DNA from: Pelagihabitans sp963710535
GTDB taxonomy: Bacteria; Bacteroidota; Bacteroidia; Flavobacteriales; Flavobacteriaceae
Reading direction: 5' to 3'
Length of the DNA: 64,000 nucleotides
NCBI GenBank assembly: GCA_963710535.1
Contig: CAVQAW010000007.1
Coordinates: 310,001-374,000, forward strand
Under the pieces are notes generated by a model. The model ran no database searches. It was not told where the DNA came from and was given only the letters and a program-made list of their open reading frames with translations. Each line of letters starts with the position of its first letter. Positions within the stretch are counted from its first letter, which is position 1. This document shows, piece by piece, positions 36,764 to 47,571 of the stretch. The position numbers were made by a program, and so were the translations under genes.

Positions 36764-36792
36764 AAGCAGCATCCGCGTGAAGGATGCTGCTT
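36764..36792 (-). terminator. Hairpin, probable terminator of the susCD/CRTAC1 transcript
   Basis: AAGCAGCATCC pairs perfectly with GGATGCTGCTT across a 7-nt loop. On the minus strand it is followed by TTTTGTCTTT. No T-run follows on the plus strand, so it fits minus-strand transcription. It is about 335 bases beyond the CRTAC1 stop. Confidence 0.5.
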
Positions 36793-37004
36793 AGGAAACT
36801 AACTCAAATAAACTAACAAATAATTGTAATCATCATTTTTTCGATCGGTAAACCTGCTTTTGACAACAGGAAAAACATGAATGCGATCTGAAGTATGCTA
36901 AGGAATGTAAAATTCGATTTTGCCAAACGAACCTAACCCCTTCACCCTGATACCCTTGAAGATAAACCAATCTTCCCTCTTTCTATTTATAATTGTTAAA
37001 AACA

Positions 37005-37030
37005 ACTATAAAATTCATGAATTTTAGAGG
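37005..37030. repeat. 26-bp palindrome copy 1
   Basis: Left arm ACTATAAAATTCA, right arm TGAATTTTAGAGG. It is 24/26 identical to the palindrome at 45774-45799, and these are the only two copies I noticed. It lies about 97 bases past the CRTAC1 stop. Confidence 0.75.
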
Positions 37031-37126
37031 GGAATTTTAAATTTTTGGTGGTCGACCGATCGAATACTCGAAACCCTTTGGAATTCCTCATTTTTAAAGG
37101 GCATTCGAATTAATAACAAACGATCG

Positions 37127-40100
37127 TCACTTGATTTGCCTAAACACAAGCAACCTGCCTTTATTCTGACCGACCACATATAAGGGCATCCCCAACGCGC
37201 TTTTTATGGTCACGATCGATTTGGCGTCCCCTTCTACAAGAAATCCGCTTTGCGCTTCCGGAATATCGGTAAAGCCTCCTTTACCATCTCCGATCAAAAC
37301 CAGGCCATTAAACGCGTCGTAGCGGCCTATGAAGGTTTCATTGCCGTAATCGTTCCCGATCAATAAAAGATCTGGATAGCCATCCTTGTTTTGGTCGAAG
37401 GGCACCATGCCGTTAATCGGGGCTATTTGCGCGGCAAAGGGCAGGGCAACCGGTTTGAATCGACCATTTCCCATGTTTTCGAAATAACTGGTCTTATCGT
37501 AGTTGCCTACCAATTTAAGGGTGCCCGTCAGTTCCTCGGCACTGAGCAGGTCTTTTTGGGTAGCTTTCGCATAATCCCTATAAAAATCAAACTTGGCCCT
37601 GAAAATGGGACTTTGCCCGAAAAGATCGCCCCAAAAATTTACGGGATAGGATTCATACTCCAGTCGATCCTTTTTTAAGTGAGCAAACATAATGGGGTCA
37701 ACACTTCCATTCTTGTCAAAATCCTTGGCCAAAATAGTGACCGGTTTCTCGGATGATGGTTGAAAGAAGTTGTTTTGACCCAGATTTCCGGCGATCAGAT
37801 CGAGGTCTCCGTCCAGATCAAAATCCTTCGCTATGACGCTTTCCCACCAGCCCTTAAGACTATCAAGTCCAGATTTTTCCTGAATTTGGAGGCTTGTCTT
37901 TTCATTTCTAAAAATTGTAATCGGCATCAGTTCACCAACCACGACAAGGTCTTCCAGATTGTCCTGATCGATATCGGCCCAGACTGCATCGGTGACCATG
38001 CCCACCTTTCTTAAATTTGGGGCCCAAGTCTCGGTCACATCTTGGAGAACGCCCTTGTTGTTCTTCAACAAGTAGCTGTTGTCGGTCATGGGATATTGGC
38101 CGATAGGGGTCCGGCCTCCAACAAAAAGGTCGACGAAACCGTCTTTATCAAAATCGCTTGCCCTTACCACGGAACCGCTGGCTTCCACCAACGGCATCTT
38201 GTCGGTGGCCCTCAAAAAGTTGCCTTTCCCGTCATTTAGGTACAGTCTATCTTTATATAAGCCGCTGTCGTTTGAGAATTCGTTGCTTCCAGATACCAGA
38301 TAGAGGTCCAGGTCACCGTCATTTTCGAGGTCGAACAAGGCCATACTCTCCTCTTCAAATGCCTTGTCCTCTTCCGCTGTGAACAGTTCCCGACTATAAA
38401 ACGAACCATCGGCATTTTGAAGGAAAAGGGTCGGTGAAAAACCGGCGGCACTGCCCACCAGAAAATCCTCCAAGCGATCCCCATTGATATCCCCAACCGC
38501 CAAACAAGGTCCGTTTTGGCTAAGCTTATGGGGCAGGATGCGTTGTACGTTATAATCGATGACATCCCTTTCCTGATGCAAGAAATCGATGCCTAGGGAG
38601 GTGGAGACCTCTTCGAAAATCGGTTTGGCTTCCTCTGGGCCCAAAGGAAAGGCCAACGCCTCGGTCGAAGCGAATTTGGCGTTCGCATGCGCCAACGTGA
38701 TGGTCTGGTTGGCTTTTATTTCCGCAATGGATTGTACCCTTCCATCGGGCCAGAGAATTTCCAGCGCGGAAATCTTCTCGATGTTGCCCAATCCAAAATG
38801 TGCAGTGGGGTCAACCGACGACATATAACCTCGACTCAAATAATGTTCGTAGTATTGAAATTGCCCATCACCAAAACGCAAAACCAGTTTGGCACCTATC
38901 CCTTGCGGATTGGTCTTGGTCCCCTCAAACCTTACCGTCAAATATGCCTTAGATGCTATTTTGTCCTGTTCAAGCGTGTTTTCAAAAAGAAAGGCTGCCT
39001 CATTGATATTGTTCACCACATAGTCCAGATCGCCATCGCCATCGAGGTCCGCGAAGGCGGCCCCATTGGAAAAGGATGGTAAGTTGAGGCCCCAGTTTTC
39101 ACCGATATCGATGAAACGACCGTTGCCGGTGTTCTTAAAGGCATAGTTCGGAATTTTTACGATGGGGATCGAATCGAGTATTTTGGCCGGACTCAGAAAC
39201 GGGCTCATCCCGATCCTGAAATTGCCAAAATCCATATCGGTGATATCCCTCGGAAAACCGTTGGTAATCAATAAATCACGATAACCGTCATTGTCCATGT
39301 CGGCGAATAGGGGCGACCAGCTCCAGTCGGTCCTGGCCATCCCGGCCATCAGGCCTATTTCGCTAAAAGGCAGACCTGGTCCGTTGCCCATTTGCAACAT
39401 GTTCCTGCTGTACTGGTATTCATAGCCCCACCTTTCGTTAAAAATATAATTGATGTAGTTGGAATTGCCGTTGGTGGTTTTCATCCTACTGTTCGTTTCT
39501 CCCAACATGTCGAGGGTAACGATATCCAAATAGCCGTCGTTGTTATAGTCGGAGATGTCCGATCCCATGGAAAACTTGCTTTGATGCCTGACCACTTCTT
39601 TGATGGTATTGGAAAATGTCCCGTCTTGATTATTGAGGTACAATAGATCGTTGGTCAAATAATCATTGCAGATGTATAGATCGGGCCATCCGTCATAGTT
39701 CAAATCGGCAACTGCGATGCCCAATCCAAAGCCTTCTATGGTAATACCGGCTTCGAGGGTAACATCGGTAAAGGTGCCATCCCCGTTATTGTGGTAGAGG
39801 CGGTCATTGCTGACGGCCGATCCGTCGATAATTTTAGGTCTGTAATTGGTAGGCAGCGTATGTACCTGTTCGTTGTTCAGCACATAAAGATCTAGGAAGC
39901 CATCTTTGTCATAATCGAAGAAAGTGGCCCCCATGCTGTTCTGGGAGGCGTCTATGCCATATTTTTGGCCCATTTCCTCGAAGATCGGAATACCGTTTCC
40001 GTCCAATCCTTGGTTGACGAAAAGCAAATTGGCCCTTTTAGAGGCATCGGGCGACATGGCGGCACACACATAGAGATCCAACCAGCCATCGGTATTGATG

Positions 40101-40451
40101 TCGACTACGGCGACGCCCGTACTCCATCGGTCGGCAGCGGCGGTCCCGGAAACTGTGGTAACGTCATTAAATTTTAATTTCCCCTGGTTCAAATAAAGCC
40201 TGTTCGCCACTTGGTTGCCCGTAAAATAGAGGTCAGGTCTTTTGGTCGTTGTTGAAATCCCCAATGGCCACCCCGCCACCATTAAAAATATATTCGTTGT
40301 TGAGGATGTTGAAACTATCGGTTTCCACGATCTGGTTATTGAAAGTGATTCCCGTTTGTTGTGAAGGTCGTTGCTTGAACAAATGGGGATCTTTTTTGCT
40401 ACAAGCGGCAAGGGCCAATACGAAACAAAATAAGTAAGGGAGATTTTTCAT
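37127..40451 (-). pseudogene. CRTAC1-type FG-GAP/VCBS repeat lipoprotein with ASPIC/UnbV domain, one-base frameshift near the N-terminus
   Basis: A large surface lipoprotein of about 1,107 residues. The start (ATG 40451) gives a lipoprotein signal MKNLPYLFCFVLALAAC with Cys17 as lipid site. About 70 residues later the frame ends at 40233 after GDFNNDQKT. The next frame carries on from RPDLYFTGNQVANRLYLN to 37127. Removing one A near 40238-40244 joins them as DQKPDLYF. The body is built of FG-GAP calcium-binding loops (DINTDGWLDLY, DFDKDGFVDLF and others). An ASPIC/UnbV domain is visible in IGAKLVLRFGDGQFQYYEHYLSRGY. Such proteins usually follow susCD and may bind the ligand at the cell surface. 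The long body is intact, so the lesion may be recent or a consensus error. Confidence 0.85.
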
Positions 40452-40550
40452 GGGATACAGGGTCAAGGCTTGGGAAAAATTTCTTGTTGGGCCTTCTTGA
40501 GGGATTTTTAAATTGAATCGATTAATCGACTGGCCAATGGCCAAAAATAC

Positions 40551-40588
40551 AAAAAGGCCATGAAGTAGTTTTTACGACATGGCCTTTT
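40551..40588 (-). terminator. Hairpin after susD
   Basis: AAAAGGCCATG and CATGGCCTTTT form a perfect 11-bp stem with a 15-nt loop, followed on the minus strand by TTTTTG and further T's. It lies 26 bases past the susD stop, between susD and the CRTAC1 gene, so part of the transcripts may end here. Confidence 0.6.
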
Positions 40589-40613
40589 AGTGTTATTGAT
40601 CTTACCTCAATCC

Positions 40614-42353
40614 TTAATATGCTGGATCTTGGGTCAAAGTTGGCACACCTTCTTTAAACGATCGGTCGATGGCCTGAATTGGAATAGGGTAGTATTCGTT
40701 TTTGTTGGCGGTAAAAGTTTTGCCGGCCAAATACTGTCTGTCGTTCCTCTCGCTTGCCAAGTAGGCCGTCAATACTTGCGCGGAAACGCCCCATCGCTGC
40801 AAATCGAAGAAACGGTGTCCTTCCATGGCAAATTCCAACCGGGTTTCAAAGCGAACCGCTTTTCGCGCAGTGGCCTGATCGGTCCAAGGGATGTTGTACA
40901 GTGCGATTTCGTAATTGGCCGCGTCCTCTCCAGGAACGATAGTGAAATCGTTGCGTTCCGTACCTTGTGTTGCCCTGGGTACAAAGTCAGCCGGATTCGA
41001 TGCCCTTGTCCTAATCTCATTCACCAGTTCACGGGCTCTTTCCAAGCTTCCGATTTCTACCTCCGCCTCAGCCAGCCATAACAAAATCATGTCATAACGC
41101 ATGATTCTATAGTTGTTGGCCGATAGGTTGCCCCAGCCACCCACGCCAAAGGCATCGGGTTCGGCCACGTGCTTCATCGAGAAGTAAGGGCCAGCATAGG
41201 ATAGGTCACGTACAAAATCAGTCTGATAGATCTTAAAGCCTTTGTAAAGGATGCCAGGTCGGCCCAAAGTGTGGTCGATCCTTGGATCCAAAGGTCCGGT
41301 ATACTCGGTTTCCCAAGTCACATCGGTGGCATCGAAATCATCCAACAACGGTAATCCGCCAGAGGTTTTAAAGGCATTTACCAAGTTCTGAGATGCCTGA
41401 TAAAAACCACAACAGCCCCATGGATCGGTATAGGGGTGGGCCAAGCCAACCCCTTGGTTGGTGGCATCCCCATTGGCACTGTTCACGGCATACTGTACTT
41501 CGAATATCGATTCGGCGTTGTTTCTGGTATTGACCAAGAAATTGTCATTGAATTTATCGACCAATGAGAACCTGCCCGAATTCACAATTTCATCCAACAA
41601 TACTTTGGCTTCTTGAAGTTTACCCGCATTGGCACTTCCACTTGAATCCCAGCCCTGGAACATTTTAGCCTTGGCCAAGAATGCCTTTGCTGCCCAACTG
41701 GTAGGTCGCCCTACTTCGGATTGGGTTTCAGGTAAAACAGCGGCGGCGGCCTCGAAATCGGCCTCAATAAGCGGCCAAATTTCCCTGTCGTTCGGTACTT
41801 TGGTACTCTCTACATCATTGACATCATATACATCATCACCGATATAGGGAGGTACGCGCCACATTTTTCTAGCTTCGAAATGGAAAAAGCCCCTCAGGAA
41901 CCTTGCCTCGGCAATGACTTGGGCTTTTCTGGCCTCATCGAATCCTTCCACTTTTTCAGCACTGGTGATCGCATCATTGGCACGGGCCACGCCCTTGAAA
42001 AGGCCACGCCATTTATTGGTGATGTGGTTGTTGAACGATTGAAAATCGTAGGCTTCGATAAAAGATTGTTCGGGTTGATCTCCTGCATCGGTGCCCTTTA
42101 GGGCATCATCTGAGGCTATTCCTCCGAACACCCAGTTTTGAACATCATTTTCCCATGGAGCCTGGCCATCAAGGCCCAAGCCATTGATCATTTTATAGGC
42201 ACCCAATAAAACGCCTTCAACACCCTCCTCGGTAGCAAGACTCGAGGTGCTGAACTGGCCCTGAGGTTCGCGGGTCAGGAATTCATCCGTACAAGCTGTG
42301 ATGAGCAGCAGCAGGGCGGTAATCGTTGTAAAAATCTTATTGCTCTTTTTCAT
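40614..42353 (-). CDS. SusD/RagB family nutrient-binding outer-membrane lipoprotein
   Basis: A 579-residue SusD-like protein. The lipoprotein signal is MKKSNKIFTTITALLLLITAC with Cys21 as lipid site. The N-terminal TPR-type helices include GVLLGAYKMINGL. The C-terminus ends with the family signature region GHRFFDLQRWG followed by YPIPIQAID. SusD proteins form the lid over the SusC barrel and capture the ligand, usually a glycan or oligosaccharide. It follows susC by 59 bases on the same strand. No glycoside hydrolase is encoded in this operon, so the ligand cannot be inferred from its neighbours. Confidence 0.96.
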   Translation of the reverse strand: MKKSNKIFTTITALLLLITACTDEFLTREPQGQFSTSSLATEEGVEGVLLGAYKMINGLGLDGQAPWENDVQNWVFGGIASDDALKGTDAGDQPEQSFIEAYDFQSFNNHITNKWRGLFKGVARANDAITSAEKVEGFDEARKAQVIAEARFLRGFFHFEARKMWRVPPYIGDDVYDVNDVESTKVPNDREIWPLIEADFEAAAAVLPETQSEVGRPTSWAAKAFLAKAKMFQGWDSSGSANAGKLQEAKVLLDEIVNSGRFSLVDKFNDNFLVNTRNNAESIFEVQYAVNSANGDATNQGVGLAHPYTDPWGCCGFYQASQNLVNAFKTSGGLPLLDDFDATDVTWETEYTGPLDPRIDHTLGRPGILYKGFKIYQTDFVRDLSYAGPYFSMKHVAEPDAFGVGGWGNLSANNYRIMRYDMILLWLAEAEVEIGSLERARELVNEIRTRASNPADFVPRATQGTERNDFTIVPGEDAANYEIALYNIPWTDQATARKAVRFETRLEFAMEGHRFFDLQRWGVSAQVLTAYLASERNDRQYLAGKTFTANKNEYYPIPIQAIDRSFKEGVPTLTQDPAY

Positions 42354-42412
42354 TTGTTAATATTTATATGTTTTTATAGTTCTTAAGCACAATCCGCTTT
42401 TTTAATATAAAG

Positions 42413-45400
42413 TTACCTCAAAGTTACGTTCAATCCAAGGGTAAAGGTCCTTGCGACCGGCATATAGCCCCCATCAAAACCTAAAGTTGGATCGCTTTCG
42501 GTGCCTGCCTGTATTTCAGGGTTCAGACCTGAGTATTTGGTAAAGGTGGCCAGGTTCTGAGCTTGTACGTAGACCTGAAGACCTGCCAGTCCGATCGTAG
42601 AAAGTACTTCCTCGGTAAAATTATACGTCAACTGCACGTTCTTCAGCCTGAAATAGCTACCGTCCTCGATGAAATAGGAGGAAGGCCTGGAGCTGATCTG
42701 GTCGTTCGCGTCCATGATAGGCGCCGTAGCGTTCGGATTAGCGGCAACCCATAGGCTCCGATCTGCCGTAGGATTACTGGGCTGCCATGCATCGAACAAG
42801 GCTCTTTGAGATCGGTTGCCCTGGAAGGTGTTGAAATCTGCAAAGTATCTTACATAGTTGTAGATTTCGTTGCCTTCAGAACCGTTACCGAAAATATTCA
42901 AGCTCAAGTTCTTGTAGGTCAAATCGATATTGATACCATAGGTAAAATCGGGATGCGGACTTCCGATGATGGTACGGTCGTCGTCATTGATCACACCATC
43001 ATTGTTGATATCGGCCACTTTAAGCTTACCCGGCGCATTATAGCTGCCATAGGTAGGCCATGCATCTGCTTCGGCCTGGCTCTGGAATATGCCGACCGTT
43101 TTGAAGCCATAGAAAGACGAAATGGGGTCTCCGGCCTGTGAAACGGTAAGCGAGGGTACCCTGGAGGAGAAACCAAAGAACCTGGTATCAGGACTGTCAT
43201 TCAAAAAGTCGATATTGTTCGTATACTGCGAAATGTTTGCACCGATGCTATAACCGAAATCCCCTTTTTTGTCGGCATAGGTAAGGCCGAAATCGATCCC
43301 TTTGTTGGTCATCTGCCCTACGTTAAAGAACGGGGCATTGGCATCCCCGGCAGAGAATGTGATCGGTACCTGGAAAAGCATATCGGTGGTCTCCCTGTTC
43401 CAAACATCCAATTCAACACCGATCTTGTTGTCGAACATGCGAAGGTCCATACCTATGTTGTTGGAGGTCGTGGTCTCCCATTTAGCATTGGGGTTACCAA
43501 AACTTTGGGCATCAAAACCGATCGTTGGCGAACCAGCGGAGCCGTCAATGGGATAGCCCGCGTTAAAAATGTTCGAGCGGTAAGTGGTATAGGCATTGTA
43601 GTCACCAATTTCTTGGTTCCCTGTCTTACCCCAACCGTATCGCAATTTCAATTCACTGATAAATTCGACATCTTGCATGAAGCTTTCATCTGAAAGTCTC
43701 CATCCCAAACTGAAGGCAGGGAAAATCGCACTTCTAGACGCCTGCTGGAACCTCGAAGAGGAATCATTTCGTAAGATGAACTGGGCCAAATACTTGTCTT
43801 TGTAGCTATAGTTCAACTTGCCGAACTGTGAGAACAAGGTATAATCCGAAAATACACCACCAAAGTTCGATGAAGTGGTCGCATCCCCTAAGTTGAGGTA
43901 ACTCAAAATTTCGGTGGTATTAAAAGCAAATCTTTGTCTGCTGGCACCGAATTCTTCCCCAAAATTTTGGATGGCCTCGACCCCTACATAGGCTTCGAAA
44001 TCATGAACTTCGTTGAAGGTTTTGGTATAGGTGAGTACGTTGTTCCAAACCCACTGGTACTCATAGTTATTTGTCGCTGTTGAACTGTTGATAAAGTTAC
44101 CTTCCACATATTCCGGTTGTGGCCTTCCCAAATACCTTCCTCGAAGACCATTCACATCTACCCCAAAACTGGTTTTGAACTGGAGGTTGTTGGTAAGTTC
44201 ATAGGAGGCATATACGTTTCCGAAAGCCCTCAGTCTATAGGTTCTGTTATCCTGTTCCCTTGCGAGGATCGCATAAGGGTTGAAGTTGTTGCCCAAGTTG
44301 GCGCCCCTACTACCGGCGAAATTGCCTTCAATATCGTAGATGGGCAGCAAAGGATGGTGCTTGTACGATCCAGAAACCGCATTTTGCTCATCGTTATTCC
44401 CAAAGCCGCCTTTTCTGTTGTCGAAAGACACCGTGAAATTTTCACCAACGGTCAATTTGTTCTTAAGTGCCTTAAATTCTGTGTTCGCCCTTAAGGAAAC
44501 CCTATTATAGCCTACGAATTTGGTAATCGCATCCTGGGAAAAATAGCCCAAGTTAAAAGCATAACGCGCACTTTCTGTAGCTCCGGAAGCGGAGATTTGA
44601 TGGCTGGAAATTGGCGCCGTGCGGGTTACTTCGTTCCACCAGTTGGTGTCCGCGGAACGGGTTATGGCATAAATATTCCCTTCTACAAGTGAATAAAGAG
44701 CAGGATCTGTTCCTGGATCGCCCTCATTGGCGCCACTTGGAAAAACAAAATCAGGAATGGTCACCTCCCCGTTGGGACCGAATGTATATTGGCCATGGCC
44801 CGGTGTTTTGCCGGCATAAAGATCTGCCAAATAGAGGTAGGTCCCTAAATCTTCCGCGTTCAAAGCCTTGACATCTTCTGATGCTGTCTGGGTCCCGTAA
44901 AAAGTATTATAGGTAATGGTGGGGGTTCCCAATTTTCCTTTTTTGGTGGTGATGATGATTACCCCGTTCGCCGCACGAGATCCATAAATGGAAGCAGCGG
45001 AAGCATCTTTCAACACTTGCAGCGATTCAATATCGTTGGGGTTAAGGTTGGCCTGTGATTTTGAGGGCACCCCATCAATGATATATAAGGGGTCGTTGTT
45101 TCCTATGGTACCGAACCCACGGATCCTAACAGTGGCTTCCCCACCAGGGGTCGCATCGTTCACAATACCGATACCTGCGGCACGGCCCTGCAATTGCTGG
45201 GCGAAAGTGGTGGCAGGTACGGCCAAAAGCTGTTCTGCATCCACGGTGGTCACCGCCCCGGTAACGTCTCTTTTAGACTGGGTACCGTAACCCGTAACCA
45301 CCACTTCTTCCAATGCTGCCGCATCTTCTTCCAAGCTGGCGTTGATGGTCGATTGGCCATTTACGGCTACTTCCATCGTTTTGAAACCCAAATAACTGAA

Positions 45401-45613
45401 TACCAAAGTAGCATCTCCGGCTACACCGTTGATGGTGTAATTTCCATCAAAATCGGTTTGGGTACCATTCGTCGTACCTTTCACTAATACGTTGGCCCCT
45501 GGCAACGGACCCACTCCGTCCGTGACTTTACCGGTTACCGTCTGTGCCTTCACCAGCCCAAAACATAAAAATGCCCCAAGCAATAAAAAGCGTTTCATCA
45601 ATGTGATTTTCAT
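42413..45613 (-). CDS. SusC/RagA family TonB-linked outer-membrane protein
   Basis: A 1,066-residue TonB-dependent transporter. The signal peptide is MKRFLLLGAFLCFGLVKAQ, reached from either the ATG at 45613 or the one at 45598. A carboxypeptidase-regulatory-like domain follows (GKVTDGVGPLPGANVLVKGT). The plug domain starts at EVVVTGYGTQSKRDVTGAV and contains the SusC signature RIRGFGTIGNNDPLYIIDGV. The C-terminal barrel ends with an aromatic residue pattern (TFTLGLNVTLR). It imports ligand captured by SusD, powered by TonB-ExbBD. First gene of the operon; a perfect 26-bp palindrome lies 161-186 bases upstream. Confidence 0.97.
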   Translation of the reverse strand: MKITLMKRFLLLGAFLCFGLVKAQTVTGKVTDGVGPLPGANVLVKGTTNGTQTDFDGNYTINGVAGDATLVFSYLGFKTMEVAVNGQSTINASLEEDAAALEEVVVTGYGTQSKRDVTGAVTTVDAEQLLAVPATTFAQQLQGRAAGIGIVNDATPGGEATVRIRGFGTIGNNDPLYIIDGVPSKSQANLNPNDIESLQVLKDASAASIYGSRAANGVIIITTKKGKLGTPTITYNTFYGTQTASEDVKALNAEDLGTYLYLADLYAGKTPGHGQYTFGPNGEVTIPDFVFPSGANEGDPGTDPALYSLVEGNIYAITRSADTNWWNEVTRTAPISSHQISASGATESARYAFNLGYFSQDAITKFVGYNRVSLRANTEFKALKNKLTVGENFTVSFDNRKGGFGNNDEQNAVSGSYKHHPLLPIYDIEGNFAGSRGANLGNNFNPYAILAREQDNRTYRLRAFGNVYASYELTNNLQFKTSFGVDVNGLRGRYLGRPQPEYVEGNFINSSTATNNYEYQWVWNNVLTYTKTFNEVHDFEAYVGVEAIQNFGEEFGASRQRFAFNTTEILSYLNLGDATTSSNFGGVFSDYTLFSQFGKLNYSYKDKYLAQFILRNDSSSRFQQASRSAIFPAFSLGWRLSDESFMQDVEFISELKLRYGWGKTGNQEIGDYNAYTTYRSNIFNAGYPIDGSAGSPTIGFDAQSFGNPNAKWETTTSNNIGMDLRMFDNKIGVELDVWNRETTDMLFQVPITFSAGDANAPFFNVGQMTNKGIDFGLTYADKKGDFGYSIGANISQYTNNIDFLNDSPDTRFFGFSSRVPSLTVSQAGDPISSFYGFKTVGIFQSQAEADAWPTYGSYNAPGKLKVADINNDGVINDDDRTIIGSPHPDFTYGINIDLTYKNLSLNIFGNGSEGNEIYNYVRYFADFNTFQGNRSQRALFDAWQPSNPTADRSLWVAANPNATAPIMDANDQISSRPSSYFIEDGSYFRLKNVQLTYNFTEEVLSTIGLAGLQVYVQAQNLATFTKYSGLNPEIQAGTESDPTLGFDGGYMPVARTFTLGLNVTLR

Positions 45614-46028
45614 AAGTTGTGTGTTTTTTGTCGGTTAATTTTGAATTTTAATATTGGTGTTGAACTTACTTTTTGGCAATCCCAATTATACGCAATAGAA
45701 TTCTGGGGCGCTTTTTAAGCCCCGACGAATTTATGTTAATGAAATCATAAGATACGGACTTTGATGTAAAAGAACTCTAAAATTCATGAATTTTAGAGTG
45801 ATTACGCAAACGTTGTAGCTTGAAGATGCCGTATTTTCAGGTAGTTTGGAGGTTGTTAAAAAAACGCCTGCTCTGCTCCATATTGGGCAAAGCTTCTATG
45901 TTTACCCGATTCAGCTTTTGCAATTAGCGCATGTTGTCGTCCTATTCGCAGGAGATTTAATTTAATTTCAGGAGACAAGGGTACTTGGAACTACGGTGTT
46001 CCACTGGGCCATATACAGCGGGTCTGAC
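45614..46028. other. Intergenic region upstream of susC
   Basis: 415 bases between the cytochrome gene and susC, both on the minus strand. It holds the perfect palindrome (45774-45799) and a near-match -7 box for susC (TATAATTG on the minus strand, about 45690). No gene is seen. The size and palindrome suggest that susCD has its own regulated promoter, separate from the cytochrome. Confidence 0.55.
45774..45799. promoter_or_regulatory. Perfect 26-bp palindrome upstream of susC (copy 2)
   Basis: Left arm ACTCTAAAATTCA, right arm TGAATTTTAGAGT: 13 bp without a mismatch and no spacer. It lies 161-186 bases before the susC start. The length and symmetry fit an operator for a dimeric protein; a cruciform or RNA hairpin is the alternative. 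Confidence 0.65.
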
Positions 46029-47295
46029 CTATTCGATAGTTTTGGGTAGGGAGTCATACACGCCGATCAAATGACTTCTGATATAAACGGGTATGGCCAT
46101 CCCATCGGCGTCTGTTTTGACCTTCATGCTTTTCGATGGGGACAGGGGCATATGGCAGGCGATACAATTGTTTCCCATTTTGGCGGTTTTCGAAGGTTCT
46201 AATGAACAAACCACTTGTGGGGTTGCATGGCAGCCGATACATTTTTGGTTAAACGTATCGGTAGCGCCTCTTTGATTTGTGTGAGGGTCATGGCAGGACG
46301 CGCAGTCCATAGCCGGACTTGCCTGAAAACATTTGCTGCTTTTTAGCAAACCATATTGGTTGCCATGCACGTCCAATTCGTTTTCCGGCCTGCCGGTATA
46401 AAAATTTCGGGAATAGGTTTCCAAATCTTCACCTGCAATGAAGGAAAAAGGATTTCCTTTAATCTGGCGGGCCCTTAATCCGGAATGGCATTGTACACAA
46501 ATATCAAGACGTTTTTGTCTGGAGAGTTCTTTTAAATTGAGCATATACGCTGCGGTGGAGTCTCTTGAATTGTTTCTATGGTGGAGCACATGTTTTTGCG
46601 CAGGACCATGGCAGCGTTCACAATCGATACCCAGAATCAGATGCTCCTTCACGTATTGATTCCCATTGCCTGTGGCATCCATGTTTTCGGCAAATGTAAC
46701 ATGGCATTTCAGACAGGCATCGTTTACGGGCCTTTTGGTGATGTATTCGGGAAAATTTGGACTATTGATCCAACTGTTCGTGGGGGTATAATAGGATGAC
46801 TTGAAGTTGGTACAACTTATCCGTTTCCCAAGTAAGGTATGATTGGCCTTTTACACCGGAACCGACAACGATATCGAATTTTGAAATGGTTTCCCGGTCC
46901 TTTCCGAATTTTGATTTGGCATGTTCATAAAAAGCACCTTTTTCGAAAACCATGGTAAAAAGAGCCTCCTTAAGATCCAATGTATTGGCACCTTCCTCGA
47001 AGCTTCCGAGGATGCTTTTTTCTGTCGGAAGGGCCGAAGTATTGAAATGTGCGGTCTGCGAATGGGTCCCATAGATTGCGGCGTGACATTCCATGCAGGT
47101 TTGTGAGCCCACATATTTTTCGCCATTGAAATGGGTTGCCAATGCCGTGGGATTAAAATAGTCGGTTTCCAAATGCGAGTCCTTGCAATGCCAAATCAGC
47201 AGGATCACTAAGGGCATACCTATAAAAACAAGGAATTTTGGTAAAAAGGGTTTACGCACGGTACAAGGAATGATTTTTGAGAGCGACCTGTTCAA
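46029..47295 (-). pseudogene. Seven-heme c-type cytochrome, one-base frameshift
   Basis: A multiheme cytochrome of about 421 residues. The first part (47295-46762) has an N-terminal anchor (FLPKFLVFIGMPLVILLIWHC, possibly a lipoprotein) and heme motif CMECH. It stops at LLYPHEQLDQ. The next frame continues with SYYTPTNSWINSPNFPEYI and six more CxxCH motifs: CLKCH, CERCH, CVQCH, CASCH, CIGCH and CIACH. Removing one A at about 46797 restores QLQVSYYTPTNSW. All seven heme sites are intact. Related cytochromes are often encoded beside susCD and CRTAC1 genes in Bacteroidota, with unknown function. The gene precedes susC on the same strand, 415 bases away. Confidence 0.83.
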
Positions 47296-47487
47296 TCACA
47301 GAAGTACTAAAATAGCCATTTTAATTTGAATTGCGTTTTTATATTTAGCGGTAGGGCAAGTTTTCGAAAGGGCTATCAAATATACGAAAAGCCACTTGGT
47401 TTTAAGAACATCGCGGCAAATTTTGAGCCTAACGAAAGGCCATTGTGACGGAGTCTTTTTAAGGGACTAAAAAAAGAAAAGAAAATG

Positions 47488-47518
47488 TTGCGTTCCATAA
47501 TTGGAAAAAGTACATTTG
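47488..47518 (+). promoter_or_regulatory. Promoter of the tRNA-Ser region
   Basis: TTG (47488-47490), exactly 20 bases, then TACATTTG (47511-47518), a full -7 match. The expected start lies about 45 bases before tRNA-Ser. Confidence 0.65.
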
Positions 47519-47571
47519 CAACCGCATTTTTCTCGACTGACCTCGGGATAACGTTCTTGGAACAAACTAAT

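Larger units (their letters stand above)
36660..37126. other. Convergent intergenic region with hairpin and palindrome
   Basis: 467 bases between the 3' ends of the TPR/AraC regulator and the CRTAC1 gene. It contains an 11-bp-arm hairpin (36764-36792) and a 26-bp near-palindrome (37005-37030) that recurs upstream of susC. No coding frame is convincing here. Confidence 0.6.

Noticed and set aside
36764..36792. Hairpin considered as terminator of the plus-strand TPR/AraC gene
   Set aside because: No T-run follows on the plus strand; the T-rich tail is on the minus-strand side.
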